Source: Pedobacter yulinensis | GTDB taxonomy: Bacteria > Bacteroidota > Bacteroidia > Sphingobacteriales > Sphingobacteriaceae | Assembly: GCF_003029735.1 (NCBI RefSeq) | Contig: NZ_KZ686270.1 | Coordinates: 248,001-312,000 of the forward strand | Length of the DNA stretch: 64,000 bases | Direction of reading: 5' to 3' | Part shown: positions 26,420 to 35,619 of the stretch, piece after piece | Position numbering within the stretch: position 1 is the stretch's first letter | Layout: each line of letters starts with the position of its first letter | Notes under the pieces: generated by a model | Databases searched by the model: none | The model's input: only the letters and a program-made list of their open reading frames with translations | Told to the model about the DNA's origin: nothing | Made by a program: the position numbers and the translations under genes

Positions 26420-27223
26420 TCAAATGTTGTAGTAAACAAGGTTGTTTTGTTCCAGTTCGTGCAATTTTACGGGTTTGTCAAAAATTGCATATACTGCCGA
26501 TCCGCTTCCGCTCATTAACGCGAAAACAGCCCCTGCATGATATAAACTGGCTTTTATTTGAGAAATTTCAGGATACAGTTCAAAAACGGATTGCTCGAAA
26601 TCGTTTAAAACCCTACTTTTCCATGTTGTTGGAGGCAAATGTAAGCTTTCTGTAAGCGATGTCAAAGGCTTTCGCGGTTTTATTCGGGCATAAGCGGCTG
26701 CCGTTGCCACGTGGACCGGCGGTTTGACCACCACCAGGAACCAGTCAGAAAGGTCGACCTGCAGTGGGCTGAACATATCGCCCCGGCCCGAAGCGAGCAC
26801 CGGTTTATTGTCTATAAAAAACGCGCAGTCGGCGCCCAGCTGGCGCGCATACTGCTGCATGGCAGCAGACGACATGTCCAGACCGAACTTGTCGTTCAGC
26901 AAACGGATCGTAAAGGCAGCATCGGCAGACCCCCCGCCCAGGCCAGCGCCAACCGGTATGCGTTTAAGCAGCCCCATCTGTTGCGGCGGGATGTCATAGT
27001 CGGCCGAGATCAGTTTAAAGGCCCGCAGGCAAAGATTATCCTGGCCATCGTCAGGAACAAGCCCGCCGGTAACCTGGCAGGATGTTTCAGCAGCATCTGT
27101 ACATTCTACCGCGTCATGGATCCTGACAGGATAAAAAACCGTTTCCAGTTCGTGGTAACCGTCGGGACGTTTGGCCGTAACATTCAGGCCCAGGTTGATC
27201 TTCGCATTGGGAAAACACAGCAT
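26420..27223 (-). CDS. ispE: 4-diphosphocytidyl-2-C-methyl-D-erythritol kinase
   Basis: A GHMP kinase of the MEP isoprenoid pathway that phosphorylates CDP-methylerythritol at the 2-position. The start at 27223 gives 'MLCFPNAKINLGLNV', the conserved N-terminus; an upstream Met at 27283 adds 20 atypical residues. Motif 2 'KRIPVGAGLGGGSADAA' is the ATP loop, and 'MSGSGSAVYAIF' is motif 3. The 267-residue length is at the short end of the family. It supplies the isoprenoid precursors used by UppS and the UbiA-family enzyme elsewhere in the window. Confidence 0.95.
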   Translation of the reverse strand: MLCFPNAKINLGLNVTAKRPDGYHELETVFYPVRIHDAVECTDAAETSCQVTGGLVPDDGQDNLCLRAFKLISADYDIPPQQMGLLKRIPVGAGLGGGSADAAFTIRLLNDKFGLDMSSAAMQQYARQLGADCAFFIDNKPVLASGRGDMFSPLQVDLSDWFLVVVKPPVHVATAAAYARIKPRKPLTSLTESLHLPPTTWKSRVLNDFEQSVFELYPEISQIKASLYHAGAVFALMSGSGSAVYAIFDKPVKLHELEQNNLVYYNI

Positions 27224-27346
27224 GGCGGTAAATATCTGAAAAAGCCATGAAAGGCGGACTAAAAATTCGCGGGGGGCAGACAATGTTCAGAGATAATTTT
27301 ACGATGTTTGCATACGCCCATCGGGCTTGATAAAAGCAAAAGGATC

Positions 27347-28141
27347 ATGAAGCAATATTTGGATTTGATGCAGCATGTGCTAGACCACGGCACGCAGAAA
27401 CACGACCGTACCGGCACGGGCACCATCAGCGTATTTGGCTACCAGATGCGGTTCGACCTGCAGGCGGGTTTTCCATTGGTTACCACCAAAAAACTGCACC
27501 TGAAATCCATTATTCATGAACTCATCTGGTTCCTGCAGGGCGACACCAATATTGCATACCTGAAAGCGAACGGCGTACGCATCTGGGATGAATGGGCCGA
27601 TGCAGATGGCAACCTGGGGCCTGTATATGGTTCGCAGTGGCGCTCCTGGCCTACACCAGATGGCAGACATATTGACCAGATCACCAATGTGATCAATTCG
27701 ATCAATAAAAATCCGGATTCCCGGAGGCTTATTGTATCGGCCTGGAATGTAGCCGATGTGGACCAGATGGCGTTGCCGCCCTGCCATGCGTTTTTCCAGT
27801 TCTACGTGGCAGACGGCAAACTCAGCTGCCAGCTGTACCAGCGAAGCGCCGATATTTTCCTGGGTGTTCCCTTCAATATTGCTTCATACGCCCTGCTGAC
27901 CATGATGGTGGCGCAGGTCTGCAACCTCCAGCCCGGCGAGTTCATTCATACCCTGGGCGACGCGCACTTATACAACAACCATATTGAACAAGCACAGCTG
28001 CAATTGACGCGTACACCGCGCCAGCTTCCGAAAATGGTGCTGAACCCGGAAATAAAAGGTATCTTTGATTTTAAGTTTGAAGATTTCAGCCTGGAAGACT
28101 ACGACCCGCATCCGCATATTAAAGCTGTGGTAGCGGTCTGA
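27347..28141 (+). CDS. thyA: Thymidylate synthase
   Basis: Methylates dUMP to dTMP with methylene-tetrahydrofolate. The start at 27347 is preceded by AAAAGGATC, gives '[12 protein letters not shown]' and a 264-residue protein, the same length as E. coli ThyA; the Met at 27308 would add 13 residues. Motifs: '[19 protein letters not shown]', catalytic Cys in '[13 protein letters not shown]', '[18 protein letters not shown]' and '[10 protein letters not shown]'. The folA gene follows after 39 nt, which fits because the reaction releases dihydrofolate. Confidence 0.98.
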   Translation: MKQYLDLMQHVLDHGTQKHDRTGTGTISVFGYQMRFDLQAGFPLVTTKKLHLKSIIHELIWFLQGDTNIAYLKANGVRIWDEWADADGNLGPVYGSQWRSWPTPDGRHIDQITNVINSINKNPDSRRLIVSAWNVADVDQMALPPCHAFFQFYVADGKLSCQLYQRSADIFLGVPFNIASYALLTMMVAQVCNLQPGEFIHTLGDAHLYNNHIEQAQLQLTRTPRQLPKMVLNPEIKGIFDFKFEDFSLEDYDPHPHIKAVVAV

Positions 28142-28180
28142 AACACCGGCATAAACGCACCTGTATACCCGAGACTACCC

Positions 28181-28684
28181 ATGACCGCCAAACCTGCCGT
28201 ATCTATTATTGTTGCCATGGCTGAAAACCGTGCCATTGGCAAAGACAACCAGTTGCTTTGGCATTTACCTGACGACCTGAGGCATTTTAAAAAGATTACC
28301 GCGCAATACCCGGTTATTATGGGCAGAAAGACTTTCGAGTCGATTGGCCGCGCCCTGCCGCTGCGTAAAAATATTGTGATCAGCCGCAATCCGCAACTGG
28401 ATATTCAGGGTGTCGAGCTCATGAACAGCCTGGAAACCGCCATCGAGGTGGCTGGCGGGGCTGAGGAAATCTTTATTATCGGCGGTGCAGAGATCTATGC
28501 ACAGGCGCTGCCCCTGGCAGACAAGCTGTACCTGACCACCGTGCACAGCACCTTCGACGCAGATACATTTTTTCCTGAAATCGACTTTTCTGAATGGGAA
28601 TCTGTGGGTGAAGAACGGCATGAAAAAGACGAAAAACATGCTTTCGACTTTACCTTTTCAGAGTGGAAAAGAACCACAAAATGA
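28181..28684 (+). CDS. folA: Dihydrofolate reductase
   Basis: Reduces dihydrofolate to tetrahydrofolate with NADPH. The 167-residue protein shows 'IIVAMAENRAIGKDNQLLWHLPDDLRHFK' (substrate loop with catalytic Asp), 'VIMGRKTFESIGRALPLR' (NADPH binding), 'IFIIGGAEIYAQALPLADKLYLT' and a C-terminal 'DADTFFPEID'. It probably shares a transcript with thyA and regenerates the folate oxidised there. Confidence 0.97.
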   Translation: MTAKPAVSIIVAMAENRAIGKDNQLLWHLPDDLRHFKKITAQYPVIMGRKTFESIGRALPLRKNIVISRNPQLDIQGVELMNSLETAIEVAGGAEEIFIIGGAEIYAQALPLADKLYLTTVHSTFDADTFFPEIDFSEWESVGEERHEKDEKHAFDFTFSEWKRTTK

Positions 28685-28715
28685 ATCTTAAGAAATTATC
28701 AATTAGGCCGTTCTA

Positions 28716-28735
28716 CTAATTAAAAAATTAATTAG
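28716..28735. promoter_or_regulatory. Perfect 8-bp inverted repeat overlapping the secDF promoter
   Basis: CTAATTAA-AAAA-TTAATTAG: both 8-bp arms are perfect. Its right end overlaps by 3 bp the TAGATTTG -7 element of secDF. It could be an operator or a weak folA terminator; the lack of G+C in the stem makes the latter unlikely. Confidence 0.4.
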
Positions 28736-28740
28736 ATTTG
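28733..28740 (+). promoter_or_regulatory. -7 promoter element (TAGATTTG) for secDF
   Basis: Exact TAnnTTTG match, 47 nt before the secDF ATG at 28788, in the AT-rich gap after folA. Confidence 0.5.
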
Positions 28741-28787
28741 CCGACTTGTTTTAAAAAACAACTATCGAATAAAAATTACAACAAACA

Positions 28788-31739
28788 ATGCAAGGAAAAG
28801 GTTTTATAAAGTTTTTGGCAATACTGTTAGCTATTGTCTGTGCGTATTATCTGTCGTTTAACCTGGTTACAGCTAAAGTTGAGAAAGATGCGAAAGAGTA
28901 CGCCAAGGGCGATGCAGCGAAAGAGAAAGCCTATCTCGATTCAATTGCCTCCGAGCCGGTTTATCCTGTTTTCGGCCTGACTTACCAGTTCTGCAAAAGC
29001 AAGGAAATGAACCTGGGTCTTGACCTCAAGGGCGGGATGAACGTAACAATGGAAATTTCCCTGAACGAGCTTGTTAAATCACTGGCCAACAACACCAGCG
29101 ACCCGAACTTTAACAAGGCCTTGCAAAATGCACAACGCCTGCAGGACCAGGGCAGCACAACCGATTTCATTAACCTGTTTATCAATGAATTCGAAAAACT
29201 CAGTCCCGGCGTTAAACTGGCCGATTTCTTTGCAACCACCGAAAATTCACAACAAATCAAGTCGACTTCGAGCAATACAGAGGTTAGAAATTACCTGACC
29301 CGCGAAGCTTCGAGCGCCATTGACCGGTCATTCATCATTCTGCGCAGCCGTATCGATGGTTTTGGCGTGGCGAGCCCGAACATGCAGAAACAGGAAGGTA
29401 CCAACCGCATCCTGATCGAGATGCCGGGTGTACAGGACCAGGAACGCGTGCAGAAACTGCTTCAGGGTTCTGCCGAACTTCAGTTCTGGCAGGTTTACCA
29501 GCTTCAGGAAGTTTACCCGCTGCTGGATAACATCAACAAGACCCTGGTGGCAACCAGCAAAACAGCCGATACAACCACCGCAGCTTCTGCAGATACCACT
29601 AAAAAAGAAGGTGGAAAACTGGGCGACCTGATCAAAAAGGGCGGCAGCAAAGATTCGACTGATATTCGTAAATCTGAACTCAGCAAAAGCAACCCGCTTT
29701 TTGCCGTGCTTGAACTTCCAATGTTCCAGAGCGAACAGGGTCCGCAGGTATACCCTACCTCAGCCATTGTTGGTTATGTAGAGAAAAGAGATACATCAAA
29801 AATAAATGGTTTCCTTCGCAAGCCGGAGATCGCCGCAACCATTCCGCAAAGCATGAAGTTCATGTGGAGCGTGAAGCCTGACGAGCAGAGCAAAAAATTT
29901 GAATTGTACGCGATCAAGGTAACCTCGGCCGATGGCCAGCCTGCCCTGGGGGGTGATGCGATCAGCGAAGCCCGTGCCGATTACGACCAGAAAGGCAGTC
30001 CTGAAGTAACCATGTTCATGAAGCCTTCAGGCGCAGCCAAATGGAAAAAACTGACGGCCGAAGCTTCCTCAGACCCGAACAACAAAAAGGCAATCGCCAT
30101 CGTTCTCGATAACAACGTTTATTCAGCACCAACGGTGCAGAATGAAATTCCCAACGGCATTTCGTCTATCTCAGGGAACTTTACAGTAGAAGATACAAAA
30201 GATCTTGCAAACATATTGAAGGCAGGTAAACTGCCTGCACCGGCTAAAATTGTCGGCAAATTTGTCGTTGGTCCTACGCTTGGCCAGACAGCAATCAACA
30301 ATGGTCTCATTTCATTTGTGATTGCGTTTATCGTGATCCTGGTTTTCATGGCGCTGTATTACCACCGTGCCGGCTGGGTGGCCAACTTTGCCCTGCTTAT
30401 TAACCTGTTCTTTATACTTGGTATCCTGGTGTCGCTTGGCGCCGTGCTTACCTTACCTGGTATTGCTGGTATCGTGCTCACGATCGGCCTTTCGGTCGAT
30501 GCGAACATCCTGATTTTTGAAAGGGTTCGTGAGGAACTGGCGCAGGGAAAATCGACCGCACAGTCGATCAAGGACGGCTTTAAACACGCCATGTCTTCGA
30601 TCATTGACTCAAATGCGACCTTGTTTATTCTGGGAGTGATCCTGTATGTGTTCGGCAGCGGCCCGGTTCAGGGCTTCGCAACCACGCTTTGTATCGGTAT
30701 CGCTTCTTCCCTTTTCGCTGCCGTACTTATTTCGCGTGTTGTGTTCGACTCGATGCTGAACCGCAAGATGTCGATCACGTTCGACAACGGGCTGACGCGT
30801 AATGCCTTCAAAAATATTGCTTTCAACTTCGTTGGACGTCGTAAGCTCTATTATATCATCTCCTCTGCAATCATTTTACTCGGTATCATCTTCTATTTCA
30901 AAAATGGCGGCCTGAACCTTGGTATCGATTTCAAAGGAGGCCGTACCTACCTGGTACACTTTGACAAGAGTGTTGAACCTGAAGATCTGCGTTCAAAGCT
31001 GACCACAGCATTTGAAGACGAGGCGCCTGAAGTAAAAACGGCCGGCGGCAACGATCAGCTGAAGATTACCACGGCGTACCTGGTGTCTGAGCCTGGGCAA
31101 GGCACCGACGCAAAAGTAGAGGCTGCTTTGAAAAAAGGACTGGACGGAGCCGGAACAAAATACGACATCGTGAGCTCGCAGCGGGTCGATCCGATCATTG
31201 CAAGCGATATCGTTTACGGTGCATACGGAGCCATCCTCTTCTCCTGTATCCTCATGTTTATCTACATCGTGGTCAGGTTCCGCAAATGGCAGTATGGCCT
31301 GGGCGCAGTAATCGCACTTTTCCACGACGTGCTGATGGTCTTATCCTTCTACACTATTCTTGACGGCATTCTTCCCTTCTCACTGGAGATCGGGCAGGAC
31401 TTTATTGCCGCCATCCTGACGGTTATGGGTTACACGATGACCGAAACGGTCGTTGTCTTTGACCGTATCCGTGAGCGCCTGGCCGAAGCCGGAAAAGATG
31501 AGATGTATGGCGAAGAAAGAAACACACTGATCAATTTTGCATTGAACAGTACCCTGAGCCGTACCATTCTGACATCTTTGACGGTATTCTTCGTGCTGCT
31601 GGTCATCTTTATTTTTGGCGGCGACAGCATCCGCGGGTTTATCTTCGCCCTGTTGATCGGTCGTATCATTGGTACGTACTCCTCGTTGTGTATTTCAACC
31701 CCAATCGTTATCGATCTGGCACAAAAGGGTAAAAAATAA
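28788..31739 (+). CDS. secDF: Fused protein translocase subunit SecDF
   Basis: The 983-residue inner-membrane protein uses the proton gradient to help SecYEG complete export. An N-terminal TM helix (8-25) and a large periplasmic P1 domain lead to SecD helices with 'LPGIAGIVLTIGLSVDANILIFERVREEL'. SecF follows with 'FKGGRTYLVHF' and 'TVMGYTMTETVVVFDRIRERL'. The single-chain fusion is normal for Bacteroidota. A low-complexity Thr/Ser/Lys linker around residues 258-295 ('TADTTTAASADTTKKEGG') interrupts the P1 region. Transcribed alone, between a candidate promoter and a strong terminator. Confidence 0.97.
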   Translation: MQGKGFIKFLAILLAIVCAYYLSFNLVTAKVEKDAKEYAKGDAAKEKAYLDSIASEPVYPVFGLTYQFCKSKEMNLGLDLKGGMNVTMEISLNELVKSLANNTSDPNFNKALQNAQRLQDQGSTTDFINLFINEFEKLSPGVKLADFFATTENSQQIKSTSSNTEVRNYLTREASSAIDRSFIILRSRIDGFGVASPNMQKQEGTNRILIEMPGVQDQERVQKLLQGSAELQFWQVYQLQEVYPLLDNINKTLVATSKTADTTTAASADTTKKEGGKLGDLIKKGGSKDSTDIRKSELSKSNPLFAVLELPMFQSEQGPQVYPTSAIVGYVEKRDTSKINGFLRKPEIAATIPQSMKFMWSVKPDEQSKKFELYAIKVTSADGQPALGGDAISEARADYDQKGSPEVTMFMKPSGAAKWKKLTAEASSDPNNKKAIAIVLDNNVYSAPTVQNEIPNGISSISGNFTVEDTKDLANILKAGKLPAPAKIVGKFVVGPTLGQTAINNGLISFVIAFIVILVFMALYYHRAGWVANFALLINLFFILGILVSLGAVLTLPGIAGIVLTIGLSVDANILIFERVREELAQGKSTAQSIKDGFKHAMSSIIDSNATLFILGVILYVFGSGPVQGFATTLCIGIASSLFAAVLISRVVFDSMLNRKMSITFDNGLTRNAFKNIAFNFVGRRKLYYIISSAIILLGIIFYFKNGGLNLGIDFKGGRTYLVHFDKSVEPEDLRSKLTTAFEDEAPEVKTAGGNDQLKITTAYLVSEPGQGTDAKVEAALKKGLDGAGTKYDIVSSQRVDPIIASDIVYGAYGAILFSCILMFIYIVVRFRKWQYGLGAVIALFHDVLMVLSFYTILDGILPFSLEIGQDFIAAILTVMGYTMTETVVVFDRIRERLAEAGKDEMYGEERNTLINFALNSTLSRTILTSLTVFFVLLVIFIFGGDSIRGFIFALLIGRIIGTYSSLCISTPIVIDLAQKGKK

Positions 31740-31760
31740 TTTAAAAAACCATTCCGGGTT

Positions 31761-31797
31761 AAAGGCGTTCTCTTAAAAAAGAACGCCTTTTTTATTT
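31761..31797 (+). terminator. Rho-independent terminator after secDF
   Basis: Stem AAAGGCGTTCT/AGAACGCCTTT with an 8-nt loop and a following T tract, 21 nt after the secDF stop. Confidence 0.92.
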
Positions 31798-31825
31798 AGC
31801 ACATTATTTTATTCAACCCTCAAGA

Positions 31826-33136
31826 ATGAATTTGGAACTCCCGAAAAGCGAACATCCCAGGGTACTGGTGATCGGAGGCGGGTTTGGCGGCATAGAACTC
31901 GCAAAGAAACTCAGAAACAAACCTTTTCAGGTTGTCATGCTCGACCGGCACAATTACCATACTTTCCAGCCTTTGCTTTACCAGGTTTCGACCGGTGGTC
32001 TTGAACCAGATTCGATTGCATTTCCACTGCGAAAGATCTTCAAGGGCCAGGAGAACTTTGTCTTTCGCGTTACAGAGGTTCAGGAAATCATTCCCGAGGC
32101 CAATAAAGTGATTACTGACATTGGTGAGATCAGTTACGACTACCTGGTCATGGCAACCGGTTCAACAACCAATTATTTCGGCCAAAAAGAGATCGAGGCC
32201 AATGCCATGCCCATGAAGACCATCCCTGAGGCCCTGAACCTGCGCAGCCTGATCCTTCAGAACCTGGAAAAATCGCTGATTGAAAACAACAAGGTCGTTT
32301 ACGATACACTGCTGAATTTCGTGGTGGTGGGCGGCGGCCCCACGGGCGTTGAAACCGCCGGGGCCCTCTCCGAGCTGAAACGCCATGTGCTTAAAAACGA
32401 CTACCCTGAACTTGATCTGAACAAGGTGAACATTTACCTGATCGAAGGCTCACCAGAGTTGCTCGGCGCCATGTCTCCGCAGGCCCAGAAAAAAGCCAAG
32501 GACTTTCTTGTGGAGATGGGTGTAACCGTGCTGACAGAGTCGCGCGTACTTTCTTACGATGGCAGCACTTTAAAACTGGCAGACGGCCAAAGCATACCGA
32601 CCTCGACCGTGATCTGGTCGGCAGGCGTGATGGGCGAACTGATACCCGGGTTTGCCGCCGCCAGTATTGTTCGCGGAAACCGCCTGAAAGTAAATGCATA
32701 CAATGCCGTTGAAGGCTATACAAACGTCTTCGCGATCGGCGACATTGCAGCCATGATTACAGAAGAAACGCCCCTCGGTCTGCCCGGTGTGGCACCTGCC
32801 GCCATACAACAGGGCAAACACCTCGCGAAAAATCTGTATAATCGCGTATCGAATCGCGCGCTTGAGCCTTTCAAATATTTCGACAAAGGCTCTATGGCAA
32901 CCGTTGGCCGCAACAAAGCCGTGGTCGATCTCCACAAAATCCGCTTTCAGGGCGTTTTTGCCTGGTTTGCCTGGATGTTTGTGCACCTGATGACCCTGGT
33001 TGGTTTCAGAAACAAAGTGGTTGTGTTCGTAAACTGGGTATGGAATTATTTCAGCTACGACCGCGGAACCAGGCTGATCATCAGGGAATATGAGAAAAGG
33101 CCAAAGGAGCCTGAACCGACGCAAACGATTTTATGA
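31826..33136 (+). CDS. ndh: Type II NADH:quinone oxidoreductase (NDH-2 family)
   Basis: A 436-residue two-dinucleotide-binding flavoprotein: FAD loop 'RVLVIGGGFGGIELAKKL' at the N-terminus, NAD(P)H loop 'FVVVGGGPTGVETAGAL' near 165, and the FAD-contacting 'VFAIGDIAAM' near 305. The C-terminal region (about 370-410, 'GVFAWFAWMFVHLMTLVGFRNKVVVFVNWVWNYFSY') is an amphipathic/hydrophobic membrane anchor typical of NDH-2. It passes electrons from NADH to menaquinone without pumping protons. Its stop overlaps the start of mgsA by 4 nt (ATGA). Confidence 0.9.
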   Translation: MNLELPKSEHPRVLVIGGGFGGIELAKKLRNKPFQVVMLDRHNYHTFQPLLYQVSTGGLEPDSIAFPLRKIFKGQENFVFRVTEVQEIIPEANKVITDIGEISYDYLVMATGSTTNYFGQKEIEANAMPMKTIPEALNLRSLILQNLEKSLIENNKVVYDTLLNFVVVGGGPTGVETAGALSELKRHVLKNDYPELDLNKVNIYLIEGSPELLGAMSPQAQKKAKDFLVEMGVTVLTESRVLSYDGSTLKLADGQSIPTSTVIWSAGVMGELIPGFAAASIVRGNRLKVNAYNAVEGYTNVFAIGDIAAMITEETPLGLPGVAPAAIQQGKHLAKNLYNRVSNRALEPFKYFDKGSMATVGRNKAVVDLHKIRFQGVFAWFAWMFVHLMTLVGFRNKVVVFVNWVWNYFSYDRGTRLIIREYEKRPKEPEPTQTIL

Positions 33137-33585
33137 CATACCGAACACTCAAACCAAACAAACGCATCGCACTTGTTGCACACGACCACCGGAAAGATGA
33201 CCTGCTTGAATGGGCAGCAGCGAACCGCGATATTTTGCAGTCGCACGAACTCACCGCCACCGGCACAACCGGAAAAATTCTTGAAGAACGCCTCCGCATA
33301 CCCGTACGCAGAATGCTGAGCGGACCACTCGGCGGCGACCAGCAAATCGGTGCCCTGATTGCTCAGGGTGAAATTGACATCCTCGTTTTTTTCTGGGACC
33401 CGATGGAAGCGCAGCCACACGATCCGGATGTGAAAGCCTTGCTGCGCATCGGCATTCTGTGGAACATTCCCATGGCCTGTGACCGGGCTACTGCCGATTT
33501 TTTGGTATCTTCGCCATATATGCAGAACGAATATCAGACACAGCTTACGGATTACGATGCATATAAGAATCGGGTAATCCGGTAA
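33133..33585 (+). CDS. mgsA: Methylglyoxal synthase
   Basis: Converts dihydroxyacetone phosphate to methylglyoxal and phosphate, a glycolytic bypass that frees phosphate. 'KRIALVAHDHRKDDLLEWA', 'TATGTTGKIL', 'MLSGPLGGDQQIGALIAQGEIDILVFFWDPMEAQPHDPDVKALLRI' and 'PMACDRATADFL' match the family, including the catalytic Asp residues and the phosphate-binding TGTTG loop. The 150-residue length is normal. The ATGA overlap with the upstream NDH-2 gene indicates translational coupling, which is an uncommon partner for this enzyme. Confidence 0.96.
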   Translation: MTYRTLKPNKRIALVAHDHRKDDLLEWAAANRDILQSHELTATGTTGKILEERLRIPVRRMLSGPLGGDQQIGALIAQGEIDILVFFWDPMEAQPHDPDVKALLRIGILWNIPMACDRATADFLVSSPYMQNEYQTQLTDYDAYKNRVIR

Positions 33586-33655
33586 CCACAGGCTTTTGGC
33601 TTAAATTGCCAAAGGCGCATGTCTTATCGGTACTGTCTGATCATAGCAACAACAA

Positions 33656-34516
33656 GTGGAAAAGCGCCCCCTCAAACTCATTGAATGTCCCCGCGACGCC
33701 ATGCAGGGCTTGCACGACTTTGTGCCAACGCACCTGAAGGCCGCGTACATTAACCTGCTCCTGCAGGTGGGTTTTGATACCATTGACTTTGGCAGTTTTG
33801 TTTCGCCTAAGGCCATTCCGCAAATGCGTGATACGGCCGAAGTATTGGCACAACTCGAGCTCGGCGAAACGCGATCAAAACTCCTGGCGATCGTTGCCAA
33901 TGTTCGGGGTGCAGAAACAGCGGCTACGCATCCCGAAATCAGTTACCTCGGTTTCCCTTTTTCCCTGTCAGAAACCTTTCAGCAGCGAAATACAAACAGC
34001 AGCATGGCCCAGTCAATGGAAACGGTAAAACAGCTGCTTGACACCTGCGACCGGTCGGGCAAGAGGGCTGTCATTTACCTGTCTATGGGTTTCGGCAATC
34101 CATACGGCGATCCCTGGAGCGTGCAGCTGGTCGCAGACTGGGCAGGCCGCCTTACCGCCGCCGGTGCCAGCATCCTCTCCCTTGCCGATACCACCGGTAT
34201 TTCCCAGCCGGCACAGATCAGCGAACTGCTTCCCCTGCTCATCGGCAACTTCCCTGAAACAGAAATCGGCCTGCACCTGCATGCGACCGCGCAGCAGCGC
34301 CAAGCCAAGATCCGGGCCGCATTTGAGGCCGGCTGTACCCGTTTCGATTCAGCATTGAAAGGTTTCGGCGGCTGCCCGATGGCAGCTGATGACCTGACAG
34401 GAAATATCGCAACAGAAGCGGTGCTGCAGCACCTGAACGAACACAATATGCTGCCGCCGCTGAACATGGAAAAATGGCAGGAGGCGATGAATTATTCACC
34501 GGCAATCTTTCGTTAG
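33656..34516 (+). CDS. Hydroxymethylglutaryl-CoA lyase
   Basis: A TIM-barrel DRE-metallolyase that splits HMG-CoA into acetyl-CoA and acetoacetate in leucine breakdown. The start is GTG ('MEKRPLKLIECPRDAMQGL'), with Arg-Asp of the metal/catalytic loop. 'GSFVSPKAIPQMRD', 'LSLADTTGIS', metal ligands 'GLHLHATA' and the glycine-cysteine loop 'GFGGCPMAADDLTGNIATE' with the catalytic Cys follow. The 286-residue length is normal. Convergent with the fic remnant; the two stop codons overlap. Confidence 0.93.
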   Translation: MEKRPLKLIECPRDAMQGLHDFVPTHLKAAYINLLLQVGFDTIDFGSFVSPKAIPQMRDTAEVLAQLELGETRSKLLAIVANVRGAETAATHPEISYLGFPFSLSETFQQRNTNSSMAQSMETVKQLLDTCDRSGKRAVIYLSMGFGNPYGDPWSVQLVADWAGRLTAAGASILSLADTTGISQPAQISELLPLLIGNFPETEIGLHLHATAQQRQAKIRAAFEAGCTRFDSALKGFGGCPMAADDLTGNIATEAVLQHLNEHNMLPPLNMEKWQEAMNYSPAIFR

Positions 34517-35450
34517 GGCTTGCGGCGCTTCCTGCTCAGGCTATCCATATATGAACGCACGGCCCGTTTACTCGTTACCCATGACCGCCCCTCCTTATGC
34601 GCATCTATTTTTCCCTGACGCGCCAGCAGGCTGATGTATTCCTGACCATACGGCATGTCAGGTTCTTTGACCAGATCTGAGATTTCCATATAACCTTCTT
34701 CCCGGCCAGGCAGGGCCTGCAGGTAAATGTTCAGGCTGCGTTCTGCAGCCTGCGCCGTCAGGAGCATCAATTTTTGATAGTTACCGTTGTTGGCCTGATT
34801 CAGTGCATCGTAGTATTTCCGGCGATCATCTTTTAAGATGATGACCGGCGGGAAACCTTCACGCAACATAAGCAGGTTCATAGCTAAAGGCGCCGTACGA
34901 CCGTTGCCATCAAAAAATGGGTGGATCCAGACCAGCTTGTGATGAAATACAGTGGCCAGTTCGAGGGCATCCAGTTGCTGCGGATTAGTCTGAACATAAG
35001 TTACAAGCTCATCAAGCAGGCCGGATACTTTTGCGGCATTGGGCGGAACAAAGTTAGCACCAGCAATACGGACGCCGGCGTTGCGCAGGCGGCGTAATAG
35101 CAATGCATGCAGCTACAGAATATCAATACACCGCAGCTTATAGGCAGCACTCACGATCTGGTAAAGCAGATCAATTGCCTTCTCATGATTTACCGCTTCA
35201 AAATGTTCACGGAGCGACTTCCGTTTAATGGTGATCCCCTCCTGCAAAACCATCTGGGTTTCACGAAGACTGAGCGTGTTGCCTTCAATGCTGTTCGAGT
35301 GGTAAGTCCATTCAATGGAAAGGCTTTCACGAATCTTTTGCAATGCCGGGGGCGATATCGCCGGCTATTGCGAAGTAGATTTACTTTTTCATTGAGACGA
35401 TGGAAAGTTTCTTCAAATTCTGACCGGTAAGTTAAATCAATAGCCCACAT
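34513..35450 (-). pseudogene. Broken fic gene (Fic-family AMP transferase)
   Basis: The parts of one Fic protein lie in two frames. The N-terminal piece ('YRSEFEETFHRLNEKVNLLRNS') runs in one frame to about 35370; a net frameshift near 35355-35375 leads to the frame with 'SPPALQKIRESLSIEW', the class II inhibitory motif 'SNSIEGN' and 'SLREHFEAVNHEKAID'. That frame hits an in-frame TAG at 35113-35115 and then continues in the same frame as 'LHALLLRRLRNAGVRIAGANFVPP' with the intact active site 'HPFFDGNGRTAP', and a winged-helix-like tail. Residues normally found between 'LLLR' and 'VRIAGA' are also shortened. A truncated protein could start at TTG 35103, but it would lack the inhibitory helix. 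Start position is approximate. Confidence 0.85.
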
Positions 35451-35619
35451 AGCAAAATCTACAAAAATCGGATCAATCTGGAAAACACCTTTCCCGATAT
35501 TTGCCAACATACAGCTATGACGCAACCGCGTACAGCAAACGGTCAAATACAGCATGACCAGGCACAAAACTTGGCTGCAGACACAAATATCATGTATGTT
35601 TTAGTATAAAGAGGCAGCT

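Noticed and set aside
35190..35567. 125-codon minus-strand frame as a separate gene
   Set aside because: Its middle part is the N-terminus of the broken Fic protein, and its end is an out-of-frame reading of the next Fic segment.
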